Below are positions 18,978 to 26,963 of a DNA stretch of 64,000 nt, piece by piece. Origin of the DNA: JTS-RE37 sp963756115 (lineage in GTDB: Bacteria; Bacteroidota; Bacteroidia; Flavobacteriales; Flavobacteriaceae); NCBI GenBank assembly GCA_963756115.1, contig CAVWMN010000010.1, positions 1,178,001-1,242,000 on the forward strand, read 5' to 3'. The notes below the pieces were generated by a model. That model did not search any database, had not been told where the DNA came from, and saw only the letters and a program-made list of their open reading frames with translations. A program made the translations under genes and the position numbers. How positions within the stretch are numbered: the stretch's first letter is position 1; each line of letters opens with the position of its first letter.

Positions 18978-19283
18978 GTGGAAAAAACATTAAAACCCGC
19001 CTACTGCTTGTTCGACAACCTAAGCATAACAGATCATTCTAAACTGGAAGAATATAAAAGCAAAGTCTTTCCAGTTGTACAAAAATTTGGAGGTGTGTAC
19101 AAGGCTATCGGTGGACAATTGAGGAAAATCGAAGGTAGCTGGAACCCGACGTACCTTGTTATGATCGAATTCCCAAGCTTTGAGCACGCCAATCAGTGGT
19201 ATGATTCGGAAGATTATAACGCGCTCAAGAATTTAAGACATTCCGCCGGAAAATATGATGGGGTAATTTTGGAGGGGTTGTAA
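18978..19283 (+). CDS. DUF1330 family protein, copy 2 (GTG start)
   Basis: 101 residues, near-identical to copy 1 at 15753. The position of the ATG in copy 1 is a GTG here (CCGTGGAAAAAAC against CCATGGAAAAAAC), so GTG 18978 is the likely start. A TTG-initiated extension to 18948 is not supported. The upstream flanks of the two copies differ, whereas the coding parts share long identical stretches, implying recent duplication or gene conversion limited to the gene. Function is unknown. Confidence 0.82.
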   Translation: MEKTLKPAYCLFDNLSITDHSKLEEYKSKVFPVVQKFGGVYKAIGGQLRKIEGSWNPTYLVMIEFPSFEHANQWYDSEDYNALKNLRHSAGKYDGVILEGL

Positions 19284-19540
19284 TTATATGGGAAAATTAG
19301 GATTTCAACGGGATTATGTCACACCACCGCCGTTGCGTGGTGATGGGATTCTTTGCAATCCTACCTGAAAATGGAAAGTACAACTGTTGAACCAAAACGA
19401 CCCTGCCATACAATGTAATGGCAATTAAGCTGTACACTGGAACCCGGTACAGGATTACAGCAAGCCGGCGCTTGTGTTCCGCCGTGCTGTGATCACTGGC
19501 AATCCCGCATGAAAATGGACTTTCCGCTTTAAGTGATCGC
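19284..19540. other. Intergenic spacer before the tandem array
   Basis: No gene is seen. It contains short inverted repeats (for example GGATTCTTTGCAATCC near 19350) and near its end the sequence GTGATCGCG, which matches the 3' end of the tRNA-Arg gene 0.9 kb to the right. Confidence 0.4.
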
Positions 19541-20357
19541 GGCGAGATTACCTCGCTCCGCTCGGTTTTCCTTAGCGCAGATAAAAAATATACCCGTGAT
19601 GGACAACTCCCGAGTACAACAGGATTACCTCGCTCCGCTCGGTTTTCCTTAGCGCAGATAAAAAATATACCCGTGATGGACAACTCACCGAGTACAACAG
19701 GATTACCTCGCTCCGCTCGGTTTTCCTTGGCGCAGATAAAAAATATACCCGTGATGGACAACTCACCGAGTACGACAGGATTACCTCGCTCCGCTCGGTT
19801 TTCCTTGGCGCAGATAAAAAATATACCCGTGATGGACAACTCACCGAGTACGACAGGATTACCTCGCTCCGCTCGGTTTTCCTTGGCGCAGATAAAAAAT
19901 ATACCCGTGATGGACAACTCACCGAGTACGACAGGATTACCTCGCTCCGCTCGGTTTTCCTTGGCGCAGATAAAAAATATACCCGTGATGGACAACTCAC
20001 CGAGTACGACAGGATTACCTCGCTCCGCTCGGTTTTCCTTGGCGCAGATAAAAAATATACCCGTGATGGACAACTCACCGAGTACGCAGGATTACCTCGC
20101 TCCGCTCGGTTTTCCTTGGCGCAGATAAAAATACTATACCCGTGATGGACAACTCACCGAGTACGACAGGATTACCTCGCTCCGCTCGGTTTTCCTTAGC
20201 GCAGATAAAAAATATACCCGTGATGGACAACTCACCGAGTACGACAGGATTACCTCGCTCCGCTCGGTTTTCCTTGGCGCAGATAAAAAATATACCCGTG
20301 ATGGACAACTCACCGAGTACGGCAGGATTACCTCGCTCCGCTCGGTTTTCCTTAGCG
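19541..20357. repeat. 78-bp tandem array, eleven copies
   Basis: The core CCTCGCTCCGCTCGGTTTTC starts at 19551, 19628, 19706, 19784, 19862, 19940, 20018, 20095, 20175, 20253 and 20331, i.e. 78-bp spacing with occasional 77 or 80. Ten full units and one partial unit are present. Each unit begins (C)GACAGGATT, the same ten bases found in the T-arm/3' end of the adjacent tRNA-Arg gene. Because 78 is divisible by 3, long repetitive frames are open on both strands; these are judged non-coding. The units are nearly identical, so the array is young. Confidence 0.92.
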
Positions 20358-20399
20358 CTCCGCGCTGAAAATCACAAAAAGAAACACTTCGCTTCCCCA

Positions 20400-20434
20400 A
20401 AAAAGAAGCGAGCTTCCTTTTTGGAGCTCGCTCG
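20400..20434 (-). terminator. Rho-independent terminator downstream of tRNA-Arg
   Basis: On the minus strand GCGAGCTCC-AAAAA-GGAAGCTCGC forms a strong stem with one bulged A, followed by TTCTTTTTT. It lies 28 bases past the tRNA 3' end. An outer inverted repeat (ATCACAAAAA at about 20371, TTTTTGTGAT at about 20443) surrounds it. Confidence 0.8.
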
Positions 20435-20461
20435 TATTTCACCCTTTTTGTGATTTATTCG

Positions 20462-20535
20462 TGATCGCGACAGGATTCGAACCTGTGACCGTCTGCTTAG
20501 AAGGCAGATGCTCTATCCAGCTGAGCTACGCGACC
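20462..20535 (-). tRNA. tRNA-Arg (anticodon TCT)
   Basis: A 74-nt cloverleaf on the minus strand. The acceptor GGTCGCG pairs with CGCGATC (one G-U). The D-arm is GCTC...GAGC, the anticodon stem TCTGC/GCAGA has loop CTTCTAA (anticodon TCT), the variable loop is CGGTC, and the T-arm is ACAGG-TTCGAAT-CCTGT with discriminator A. CCA is not encoded. It reads AGA codons. Its 3' end is echoed in the left tandem array and its first 11 bases are copied four times in the right array. Confidence 0.97.
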
Positions 20536-20783
20536 TTTTGTTGCGGAGCGAAGCTGCCTGTCCGCCAGAGTGAAACGACGGTGGAAGCTACGCGACCTTT
20601 TGTTGCGGAGCGAAGCTGCCTGTCCGCCAGAGTGAAACGACGGTGGAAGCTACGCGACCTTTTGTTGCGGAGCGAAGCTGCCTGTCCGCCAGCGTGAAAC
20701 GACGGTGGAAGCTACGCGACCTTTTGTTGCGGAGCGAAGCTGCCTGTCCGCCAGCGTGAAATGACGGTGGAAACTACGCGACC
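20536..20783. repeat. 62-bp tandem array, four units, each ending with the tRNA 5' end
   Basis: The 11-mer GCTACGCGACC (minus strand: GGTCGCGTAGC, the first 11 bases of the tRNA) ends at 20535 in the gene and again at 20597, 20659, 20721 and, with one change, 20783: four exact 62-bp steps. The unit body reads TTTTGTTGCGGAGCGAAGCT followed by GCCTGTCCGCCAG. The array lies immediately upstream of the tRNA in transcription terms, so it must overlap or displace the tRNA promoter. Confidence 0.92.
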
Positions 20784-21119
20784 TGATTTTATGCCAATGT
20801 ACCAATACCGAATCTGAAAAGATACAAAGAACTCCTCCTACGCCAGCCTTCTTCGCATGGGCTACGAAGGCCAATGGGCAACGAGGTGCTTGGTACTGTT
20901 TACTGTTCCCTTCTTCGCCTTTGGCTACGAAGGACGTGGTACTGTTTACGCGTTAAGGCCCCGATGGCCGTTTTGGCGGGGCAAATATACTAATGTATTA
21001 TGGAGTATAAAATATATTGCCCGCAATAATCACTCTTCCTTCGGCTCGAGCGGTTGCGGGAATACCCTGAAGAATCCCGGTTTTTGTGAATGCCCCGTGT
21101 AAGATACGCTCGGTAAGAC
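20784..21119. other. Intergenic region with a second short duplication
   Basis: No gene is seen. A near-duplicate motif CCTTCTTCGC..TGGCTACGAAGG plus TGGTACTGTTTA occurs twice (about 20847-20900 and about 20910-20950). A weak hairpin (CGGGAATACC...GGTATTCCCG-like, about 21057-21080) lies beyond the thioesterase stop. Confidence 0.45.
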
Positions 21120-21983
21120 CTATCCCCTGCCCTGCCGCATTAAACCCTCCTGGGCTACTGAAGCCACCAATATCCCCTCACTGTCAAAGATACTTCCCCT
21201 TGAAAAACCCCTTGAATTGGAGGCACTCGGACTATCCATCGTGTAGAGCAGCCAGTCCTGAAGGTCGAAATTGCGATGGAACCAGATCGCATGGTCCAGG
21301 CTTGCATAAAATGTGTGGCCCTTGTTTAATTCCTCCCGATGGGGAAAAGTGGCCGTTACCAATAAATTATAATCGGATACATAGGCCAAAATCTGCTGCT
21401 GCATTGCCAAGTCCATGGTGGCTTTTCCGGAGGTGCGCATCCACACATTGTTAAAAGGCGGACTGTCCCTGGCGATTTTGGTTGTAATTTTTTCTGTTGG
21501 CCGGAATTCGAAAACCTTGGGAAGTGTCAGGTTCAGGCGTTGGTAGATCTCGGGATATGTATGCCGTATCTCCTCGAGTTGCTCGCGGCTGTTGGAAAGG
21601 TTGTCAGGCGGCATTACATTGGGTATGGTAATCTGGTGCTCTACCCCTTCCTGGACAACCTGAAAGGAAGCAGCCATATTGAAAATCGCGTTGCCATTCT
21701 GGCGGGCAACTACCCTGCGGGTAGTAAAACTGCCACCGTTGCGGATGGTATCCACTTCATAGGTTACGGGGATGTCCAGAGTACCCCCTAAGATAAAATA
21801 GCCGTGCATGGAATGGGCGATCCGGTCCTCCGGAACCGTCTGGTAGGCTGCATGCAGGGACTGTGCAAGCACCTGCCCTCCAAAAACACGCCCCCAGGGG
21901 GCCTGATAGTTCTGGCCAATAAAAGTTTGCTTATCCCTCTTTTCCAGAGTTATCAGCCCGATAAGTTCTTCCAGTGTTTGCAT
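21120..21983 (-). CDS. tesB: Acyl-CoA thioesterase II
   Basis: 287 residues from ATG 21983 (MQTLEELIGLITLEK), the normal TesB length; an open extension to 22019 is disfavoured. The double hot-dog fold is evident: FIGQNYQAPWGRVFGGQVLAQ, HSMHGYFILGG, VVARQNGNAIFNMAASFQ in the first half; ASLDHAIWFHRNFDLQDWLL and SRGFSRGSIFDSEGILVASV in the second, including the catalytic Asp/Thr/Gln region. It hydrolyses medium- to long-chain acyl-CoA in the cytosol. A perfect palindrome lies about 40 bases upstream. Confidence 0.92.
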   Translation of the reverse strand: MQTLEELIGLITLEKRDKQTFIGQNYQAPWGRVFGGQVLAQSLHAAYQTVPEDRIAHSMHGYFILGGTLDIPVTYEVDTIRNGGSFTTRRVVARQNGNAIFNMAASFQVVQEGVEHQITIPNVMPPDNLSNSREQLEEIRHTYPEIYQRLNLTLPKVFEFRPTEKITTKIARDSPPFNNVWMRTSGKATMDLAMQQQILAYVSDYNLLVTATFPHREELNKGHTFYASLDHAIWFHRNFDLQDWLLYTMDSPSASNSRGFSRGSIFDSEGILVASVAQEGLMRQGRG

Positions 21984-22024
21984 GGCACAATGGTAGCATA
22001 TTTTAACGGGACTCACCAAATTCC

Positions 22025-22041
22025 GGGATCATAATGATCCC
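22025..22041. promoter_or_regulatory. 17-nt perfect palindrome upstream of tesB
   Basis: GGGATCATAATGATCCC is a perfect odd palindrome between the regulator stop and the tesB start. It has no T-tract on the minus side, so an operator is as likely as a terminator for the upstream regulator gene. Confidence 0.4.
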
Positions 22042-22108
22042 ATGATTTTAAGGAATTTACGCAATTTTATCGGGAGATGGAAGCAAGTATAAGGCTCCTT
22101 AACTGCCT

Positions 22109-22759
22109 TTAAACGGCAATCCCCCTGTCCTGGTCGTATTCCAGCTCCTGTAACCTGGCCAGCGCTTCCGATTTGGAATTCACATTGAGCTTCAGGTAAA
22201 TATTCTGAATATGAAAATTTACGGCGCTCGGGGTAACAAAAAGTTTCTCGGCTATCATTTTATAGGTGGCACCCTGGCACAAATAATCCACGATCTGGTT
22301 CTCCCTCTCAGAGAAAAAGTCGTACGACTTACGCTGGAACATGGAAATTACCTTCCGTGCAATATCATTGCTTATGATGGCACCTTCATATTTGACGGAA
22401 TCCAGGGCATGGTGCAGCCTTTTTGTGCTTATCGGCTTGGAAAGATACCCATTGGCACTATTTTGAAAAGCACTACGGATGATCTCAAAATCGTTTTCAG
22501 CACTGATCAGGATTATTTTAACGTCAGGGTCTTTTTTCCGAAAAAGCGGGATTCCTTCAATGCCCCCGACTTCCGGTAACTTCACTTCGGAAACGATTAT
22601 ATCCGGCTTGACCAAATCAAACTCCGCAAGTGCATTTTCCACGGATATATAGAGGCCTTCCAGGGAATAATCAAGATATTTTTCAAAATAATATTGGTAG
22701 GCAGCATGAAACAAAAGGTCATTATCTATTACAATTATTTTTGGGATACTTGTCTTCAT
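22109..22759 (-). CDS. NarL/FixJ-type response regulator with Glu in place of the phospho-acceptor Asp
   Basis: 216 residues: receiver domain (about 6-125) and LuxR-type helix-turn-helix (about 148-210: FFSERENQIVDYLCQGATYK, then MIAEKLFVTPSAVNFHIQNI). The acidic pocket (Asp12/Asp14) and the Lys in LSKPIS are kept, but the strand that should carry the phospho-acceptor reads DIIVSEVKLPEVGG, i.e. Glu58 where Asp is normal. That would mimic a permanently phosphorylated or signal-independent state. No sensor kinase lies next to it. Target genes are unknown. Confidence 0.85.
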   Translation of the reverse strand: MKTSIPKIIVIDNDLLFHAAYQYYFEKYLDYSLEGLYISVENALAEFDLVKPDIIVSEVKLPEVGGIEGIPLFRKKDPDVKIILISAENDFEIIRSAFQNSANGYLSKPISTKRLHHALDSVKYEGAIISNDIARKVISMFQRKSYDFFSERENQIVDYLCQGATYKMIAEKLFVTPSAVNFHIQNIYLKLNVNSKSEALARLQELEYDQDRGIAV

Positions 22760-23737
22760 AATTCAGGGTGTTATGATTGCACCACGTACCTTCCTTGTGG
22801 GGATAGGCTGCCGCAATCAGTTGAACTAAACAGTTAAGGATACAATTCTGAAACCTACCATATCCCAGGCCGCACATCGGGCGCCTGGAAATCTGCATAC
22901 TCCAAGCAATTCAGGATCTGATCCCATAATGGCGGAAACAAGAAGGGATAACCCCCCTTCAGGCTTCAGTACAGTGCACAGGAGAGCACAGGCTGATATA
23001 GCTTCGAATAATTAGGGTACGGTGTGTGACGCCGGGTTTAGATAAATCCGGTACATAAGCAAAATGCCAAAATCTCCATTAAAGGAGGCTTTGGCCTTGT
23101 TTTGGGGCTAATGCAAAAGTCACTTCTGTGAATACTTTTCAGCGTAGTTGTAGTTTTCATAAACAGGGGATTTGGGATTTTGAAAATAGCACCAATACTA
23201 TTTTCCATTTAAATTGAGAAATTTAAATTATATGTCAGCACTTTTAAAACAGGGTAGGTAACCTTTTGATAGTTAAAAGATTAATAAGTAAGTCTATCCG
23301 GTTGTTAACAGGCCGGAAACCTACCTTAAAATTAATCTTTTGATCGTTTTAAGCAGTTCTAACATAACAAATATAGCGAATTTTGAGGTAGGTGGCATCG
23401 GATTACATATGTAATTTCCTACATCTGTAATCTTGTACTATGACCGTTCATCGGGAATTCATCCCCTTATGCCGTAGGAACCAATAGGTTGCAAAATCAA
23501 AAACGCGGCGGCACTTTTCGATGAACTGTATTGAAAAAACGGCAGGTGACCAGGCGGTTACCTTGCATATTTAAATTATTTTCCTTTTTTGGTGGTAATA
23601 TCATCCTCCCCGGATGTATGAAAAAAGCAAAATTCCTGTCAAGGATTGAGAAACGTTACCTTTTTAATTCGTACGGTCTTTCCTCAAAACCCACAGGTCC
23701 CTGTTGTAATTCCCCTTCAGCCCGACACTCTAATAAT
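22760..23737. other. Long gene-free region rich in inverted repeats
   Basis: Nearly 1 kb without a supported gene. A hairpin GCCAAAATCTCC...GGAGGCTTTGGC lies at about 23065-23094. Inverted pairs are AGGTAGGT/ACCTACCT (about 23253 and 23320) and AAAAGATTAAT/ATTAATCTTTT (23275-23285 and 23331-23341). A palindrome TTACATATGTAA (23403-23414) lies inside GATTACA...TGTAATC (23401-23432). These could belong to a long leader of the response-regulator gene or to a small RNA; neither is shown. Confidence 0.4.
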
Positions 23738-23774
23738 AAAATCCCCGCCAATATTGATACATGGCAGGGATTTT
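23738..23774 (-). terminator. Terminator downstream of the PorP-type gene
   Basis: AAAATCCCCGCC and GGCAGGGATTTT pair with one mismatch around a 13-nt loop. On the minus strand the stem is followed by TTTTATTATTA, directly after the PorP stop codon. It could also act on the plus strand. Confidence 0.75.
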
Positions 23775-23788
23775 CGCACAGTCGGGTA

Positions 23789-25486
23789 TTATTCCTGATC
23801 CTCGTAGAGGTTACTTGCGGTGGCTGTTTGCGCATCCACCTGCATGATCCATTTCTCACTCTGGTATTTCCCGTCGAGGTCCGTAACATAGGCAGTCTCG
23901 GCCTCCTGCTTGAAATTGTAGTCCGCCAGGTATACATAATAGAGGCCATTCTCCTTGTTAAAGAATTGTTTGGCATTCAATCCCTTTGCCTTCAGCTCCT
24001 TCATAAATGCGTCCATGTATTTTTTGGTTTTATACACATTCGCTATGATGTAATACCCTGATCTTACACCTACAAAGTCGGACTGTCTCAAGACCTTTAT
24101 TGGAAGCTTTTCATACTTCTTCAATACAGGCTTAGTGGATGTAACAGTGGCTTTTGCAGGCTTTGTATTGTTTGCCAGCGCGGTATTTTTTATTTTATTG
24201 AAATCTTTTACCGCAGGTTTGGGACCTTGTTGCATTTCATTCCTCAATAACCGCACGATGGTTTCAAACCTTTTCTCTATTTCTGCATTGCGTGCATTTT
24301 CTATCGAATCCTGACGCATGATCAATTCATCGAGGATCAACCGATTTTCGTACGCCAGGGAACCATCAGCAGCATCTGGTATCTCTATCAGGTTCAGATC
24401 CTTCAGACCTGGGCTGCCACTGTCTTTCTCCTTACCGTCCTTCTGTTCCGCTTTTAGGGCTAATATCTGTTCTTCATAGTTCCTGACGATTTTATCGATC
24501 CTGGCATCTTCTGAATTTTCAGCGAATCCCCCTGTAATTCCGTTATCATCTTTAAAAGTATAAGCCAGGGATATTTCATGGTTCCATCCCAGATCTGTAT
24601 CTTCCTCCAAAAGGTCCTTTTCCATTAAATATCCCAAAGACATCTGCTTGCTCAGATTAAACCCAACGCCCATGGACAAACCATAGGTGTCATCAAAAGT
24701 GGTCTGCAACCATCCATATTTGGGTAGATCCAGTAATAAGGAACCAACATATGCGAGGCTATTGTCATCATGCTGCCCGACCTGCAGCAGTGGCATTAAG
24801 CGTGCATTGGAAAAAATTCCATAGGTAGCCCTGAAGGGATGGCTATACTGAATGGTAGCCTTTAGGCTTTTCCCATTCATATTGGTTAAAAATTCATCTG
24901 TCGATTGATTATATTTAAACAGGTCCTCCGCATATAACCCAACATCAAAACGCCCCATGGAAAGGGTTATTCCGGGTTGGATTGCGATCTTGCTTTCTTT
25001 TTTGGCATCCATCAGCGCCGGATCATTCTCGGTGGCAATAACCCTGTTATTATCCAACCCCTGGTTGAAATACGTAACATTGGTACCAAAAGTAAGTTTG
25101 CTCTTTGTTCCCAGTTGTACGGAAGTGGCATAGTTGGCATTAAATCCAAATTCCTGGATAACACCGGACCACTGGCTGTAAACACCTATTCCCAGGGCCG
25201 TGTTCTCATTCAATTTGTGACTGAAACCAAGATAGTATATCTGACGGTTGTCTTCAAAGGTTGCATACTGGTTCCGGTGCAGGATATTCAGGTATGATTT
25301 ATTTTCCCGTACCAGGGAATAGGTCGGGTTGATCAAAAACCTATTGAAAAAGAGTTGGTTGTGATAGGTATTGCTGGAACTCAGGTCGGCTCCTGTCTCC
25401 TGACCGTAAGAGGCCAGGTTTCCCAGTGCCACGTACATGAGCAGAAGCAATCCTATTCTTTGGATATTGAAAAGTTTGGGGCTCAT
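23789..25486 (-). CDS. PorP/SprF-family outer-membrane protein with C-terminal SPOR domain
   Basis: 565 residues. A signal peptide (about 1-29) is followed by a PorP/SprF-type beta barrel (about 35-320: NQLFFNRFLINPTYSLVREN, then SYLNILHRNQYATFEDN, LNENTALGIGVYSQWSGVIQ). Next comes a coiled, low-complexity linker (about 330-465, with EEQILALKAEQKDGKEK and KPAKATVTSTKP) and a SPOR-like peptidoglycan-binding domain (about 475-550: SGYYIIANVYKTKKYMDAFM, NGLYYVYLADYNFKQEAETA). PorP-type proteins work in type IX secretion and gliding, usually beside PorE-like proteins. Here the partner gene is upstream in the same operon. Confidence 0.82.
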   Translation of the reverse strand: MSPKLFNIQRIGLLLLMYVALGNLASYGQETGADLSSSNTYHNQLFFNRFLINPTYSLVRENKSYLNILHRNQYATFEDNRQIYYLGFSHKLNENTALGIGVYSQWSGVIQEFGFNANYATSVQLGTKSKLTFGTNVTYFNQGLDNNRVIATENDPALMDAKKESKIAIQPGITLSMGRFDVGLYAEDLFKYNQSTDEFLTNMNGKSLKATIQYSHPFRATYGIFSNARLMPLLQVGQHDDNSLAYVGSLLLDLPKYGWLQTTFDDTYGLSMGVGFNLSKQMSLGYLMEKDLLEEDTDLGWNHEISLAYTFKDDNGITGGFAENSEDARIDKIVRNYEEQILALKAEQKDGKEKDSGSPGLKDLNLIEIPDAADGSLAYENRLILDELIMRQDSIENARNAEIEKRFETIVRLLRNEMQQGPKPAVKDFNKIKNTALANNTKPAKATVTSTKPVLKKYEKLPIKVLRQSDFVGVRSGYYIIANVYKTKKYMDAFMKELKAKGLNAKQFFNKENGLYYVYLADYNFKQEAETAYVTDLDGKYQSEKWIMQVDAQTATASNLYEDQE

Positions 25487-25616
25487 AATGATAATTTTTA
25501 TTATTCTGCTGAATAAAACTCCTGTTGAGCAGAAAGCGCGATGGTAAGTTGACAGATTCGTTGAAACTCACGGTGTCTCCAGGGGCTGCATAAAGGCAAA
25601 ACAGTGTTATGGGGTA

Positions 25617-25690
25617 TAATTAACAGTTTGTAGGTGCATTTGAAAAGAAATGGTTTTGGTGTAAATACACCTACAATCCCCTGTTAATTA
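25617..25690 (-). promoter_or_regulatory. Long hairpin between the PD40 and PorP genes
   Basis: Nested inverted repeats TAATTAACAG/CTGTTAATTA (25617-25626, 25681-25690) and TTGTAGGTG/CACCTACAA (25628-25636, 25668-25676), with a small asymmetric bulge, begin 7 bases after the upstream stop. With no T-tract it looks more like an mRNA processing or stability element than a classical terminator. Confidence 0.55.
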
Positions 25691-25697
25691 CTGTTGA

Positions 25698-26963
25698 CTA
25701 TTCATCCTCAAAAACAGTGGAGGAGTAATCAATTTTAAGTTCGTTGTTCAGTGCAGCGCTGATGTTAAATTCCCGGCTCGCTGTTGCAGTATTTTTCCGG
25801 GTATCCGCATAGGAGAAAGCAACCTTCCTCACCGCGTCGTTCTGATTGCCACGATTGGTCATGACATAACCTGTGCCCGGTCCGGCTCCCATCGATATGG
25901 AAAAATCATCTTCCGTACTATTGATAGGACTTCCCAGGTTTACGGACCGCCCTACTTTTTTACGGTCTACCTGTACCATAAAGACATCCATCCCTCCGTG
26001 GCCTTCCCGCCCGGCAGAAGCATAGAACAATGTATTCCCGCCTGTCAGGTTTGGATACAGGTCATTCTCTTTCGTATTTACCTTTTCGCCCAGGTTTTTG
26101 GCAATCCCTAAAGAACCATCCCTCTGGATATCCGCAACATAGATGTCATATTTTCCGAAAGTACCCGGCATATCCGAAGCAAAGAACAATCGTTTGCCAT
26201 CCTCGGAAATCGCAGGATGCATGGTGGAGAAATTTTTGGGGCACAATGCAACTTCTGATATGTTTTTCCACTGCCCATCCACTTTTTCCGCTTTGTATAT
26301 TTTATGAACCAGTTCCTTTTTTGAAAAGATTCCATACAGCGGTTTTACATAGGTCGCCTTGGTAAAGTAAGCTGTCTGCCCGTCGGCTGTAAGCGCAATG
26401 GGTGCTTTATAATGATTGTCGGCCACCGGCTTTTCATCATGCATCAATTCCGGGTCGTTTTCAACCATCAACTGATCACTGGAGAAATGCAGGTCGCGTT
26501 GCTGAAAATCATAATCCATGTATTTTCCGGCCAGCTCGTTTCCGGGTATGGCTGATGCCCTTCCCTCCTGTACCTGGTAATCGCTTTGGATCATAGCAAA
26601 CCAATCCTGGTCCTTCGATATCCCGGAAGACTGTGTTGCGCCCGTTTGCTCAAGGGCGAATTGATACCGGGTTTGAAAACCGGAACTCATGCTACCTTTG
26701 GCACTGACATCTTCCAGTTTCCTATACCAAAAAAGTGCGGTTTCATAATTTTCCAGGAGGAAATTGGCATTGCCAAGGTCTTCGAATATTTCGGCATCCT
26801 GATACCCCAGGTTTTTAAGTTCCTGATAGTCCTGTTGCCTGTTGTTTGTTTCATGAATACCCGGATCACCCGTTTGGGTAGCCGGGTTATACTGTGCGGA
26901 CATGGAGTAGCATAAGAAGGAGATTATACATCCGAAGGCTACTCTGTAGGTAGTATTCTTCAT
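25698..26963 (-). CDS. PD40 beta-propeller protein (PorE-like, without OmpA domain)
   Basis: 421 residues from ATG 26963 (MKNTTYRVAFGCIISFLCYS), giving a signal peptide ending MSAQ. A short TPR-like segment (about 40-85: GYQDAEIFEDLGNANFLLEN) is followed by WD40-like PD40 repeats (about 180-385: APIALTADGQTAYFTKATYV, MHPAISEDGKRLFFASDMPG, DLYPNLTGGNTLFYASAGRE). The usual PorE-type protein continues into an OmpA peptidoglycan-binding domain; this one stops after the propeller. The downstream PorP partner carries a SPOR domain, which may supply that function. Role in T9SS or gliding is inferred. Confidence 0.78.
   Translation of the reverse strand: MKNTTYRVAFGCIISFLCYSMSAQYNPATQTGDPGIHETNNRQQDYQELKNLGYQDAEIFEDLGNANFLLENYETALFWYRKLEDVSAKGSMSSGFQTRYQFALEQTGATQSSGISKDQDWFAMIQSDYQVQEGRASAIPGNELAGKYMDYDFQQRDLHFSSDQLMVENDPELMHDEKPVADNHYKAPIALTADGQTAYFTKATYVKPLYGIFSKKELVHKIYKAEKVDGQWKNISEVALCPKNFSTMHPAISEDGKRLFFASDMPGTFGKYDIYVADIQRDGSLGIAKNLGEKVNTKENDLYPNLTGGNTLFYASAGREGHGGMDVFMVQVDRKKVGRSVNLGSPINSTEDDFSISMGAGPGTGYVMTNRGNQNDAVRKVAFSYADTRKNTATASREFNISAALNNELKIDYSSTVFEDE

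Noticed and set aside
19541..20357. CRISPR array
   Set aside because: The whole 78-bp unit is repeated with no variable spacers, and no cas genes are near.
19297..20453. Long repetitive open frames on both strands (up to about 258 codons, 26-residue repeats)
   Set aside because: They exist because the 78-bp repeat length is a multiple of three. The same DNA is open on both strands, the dispersed copies are intergenic, and no start, signal or family is seen.
13336..20535. Integrase or transposase gene in the proposed island
   Set aside because: No frame with integrase or transposase motifs was found, so no active mobile element is claimed.
23531..24061. 176-codon plus-strand frame
   Set aside because: Antisense shadow of the well-supported PorP-type gene and its terminator.
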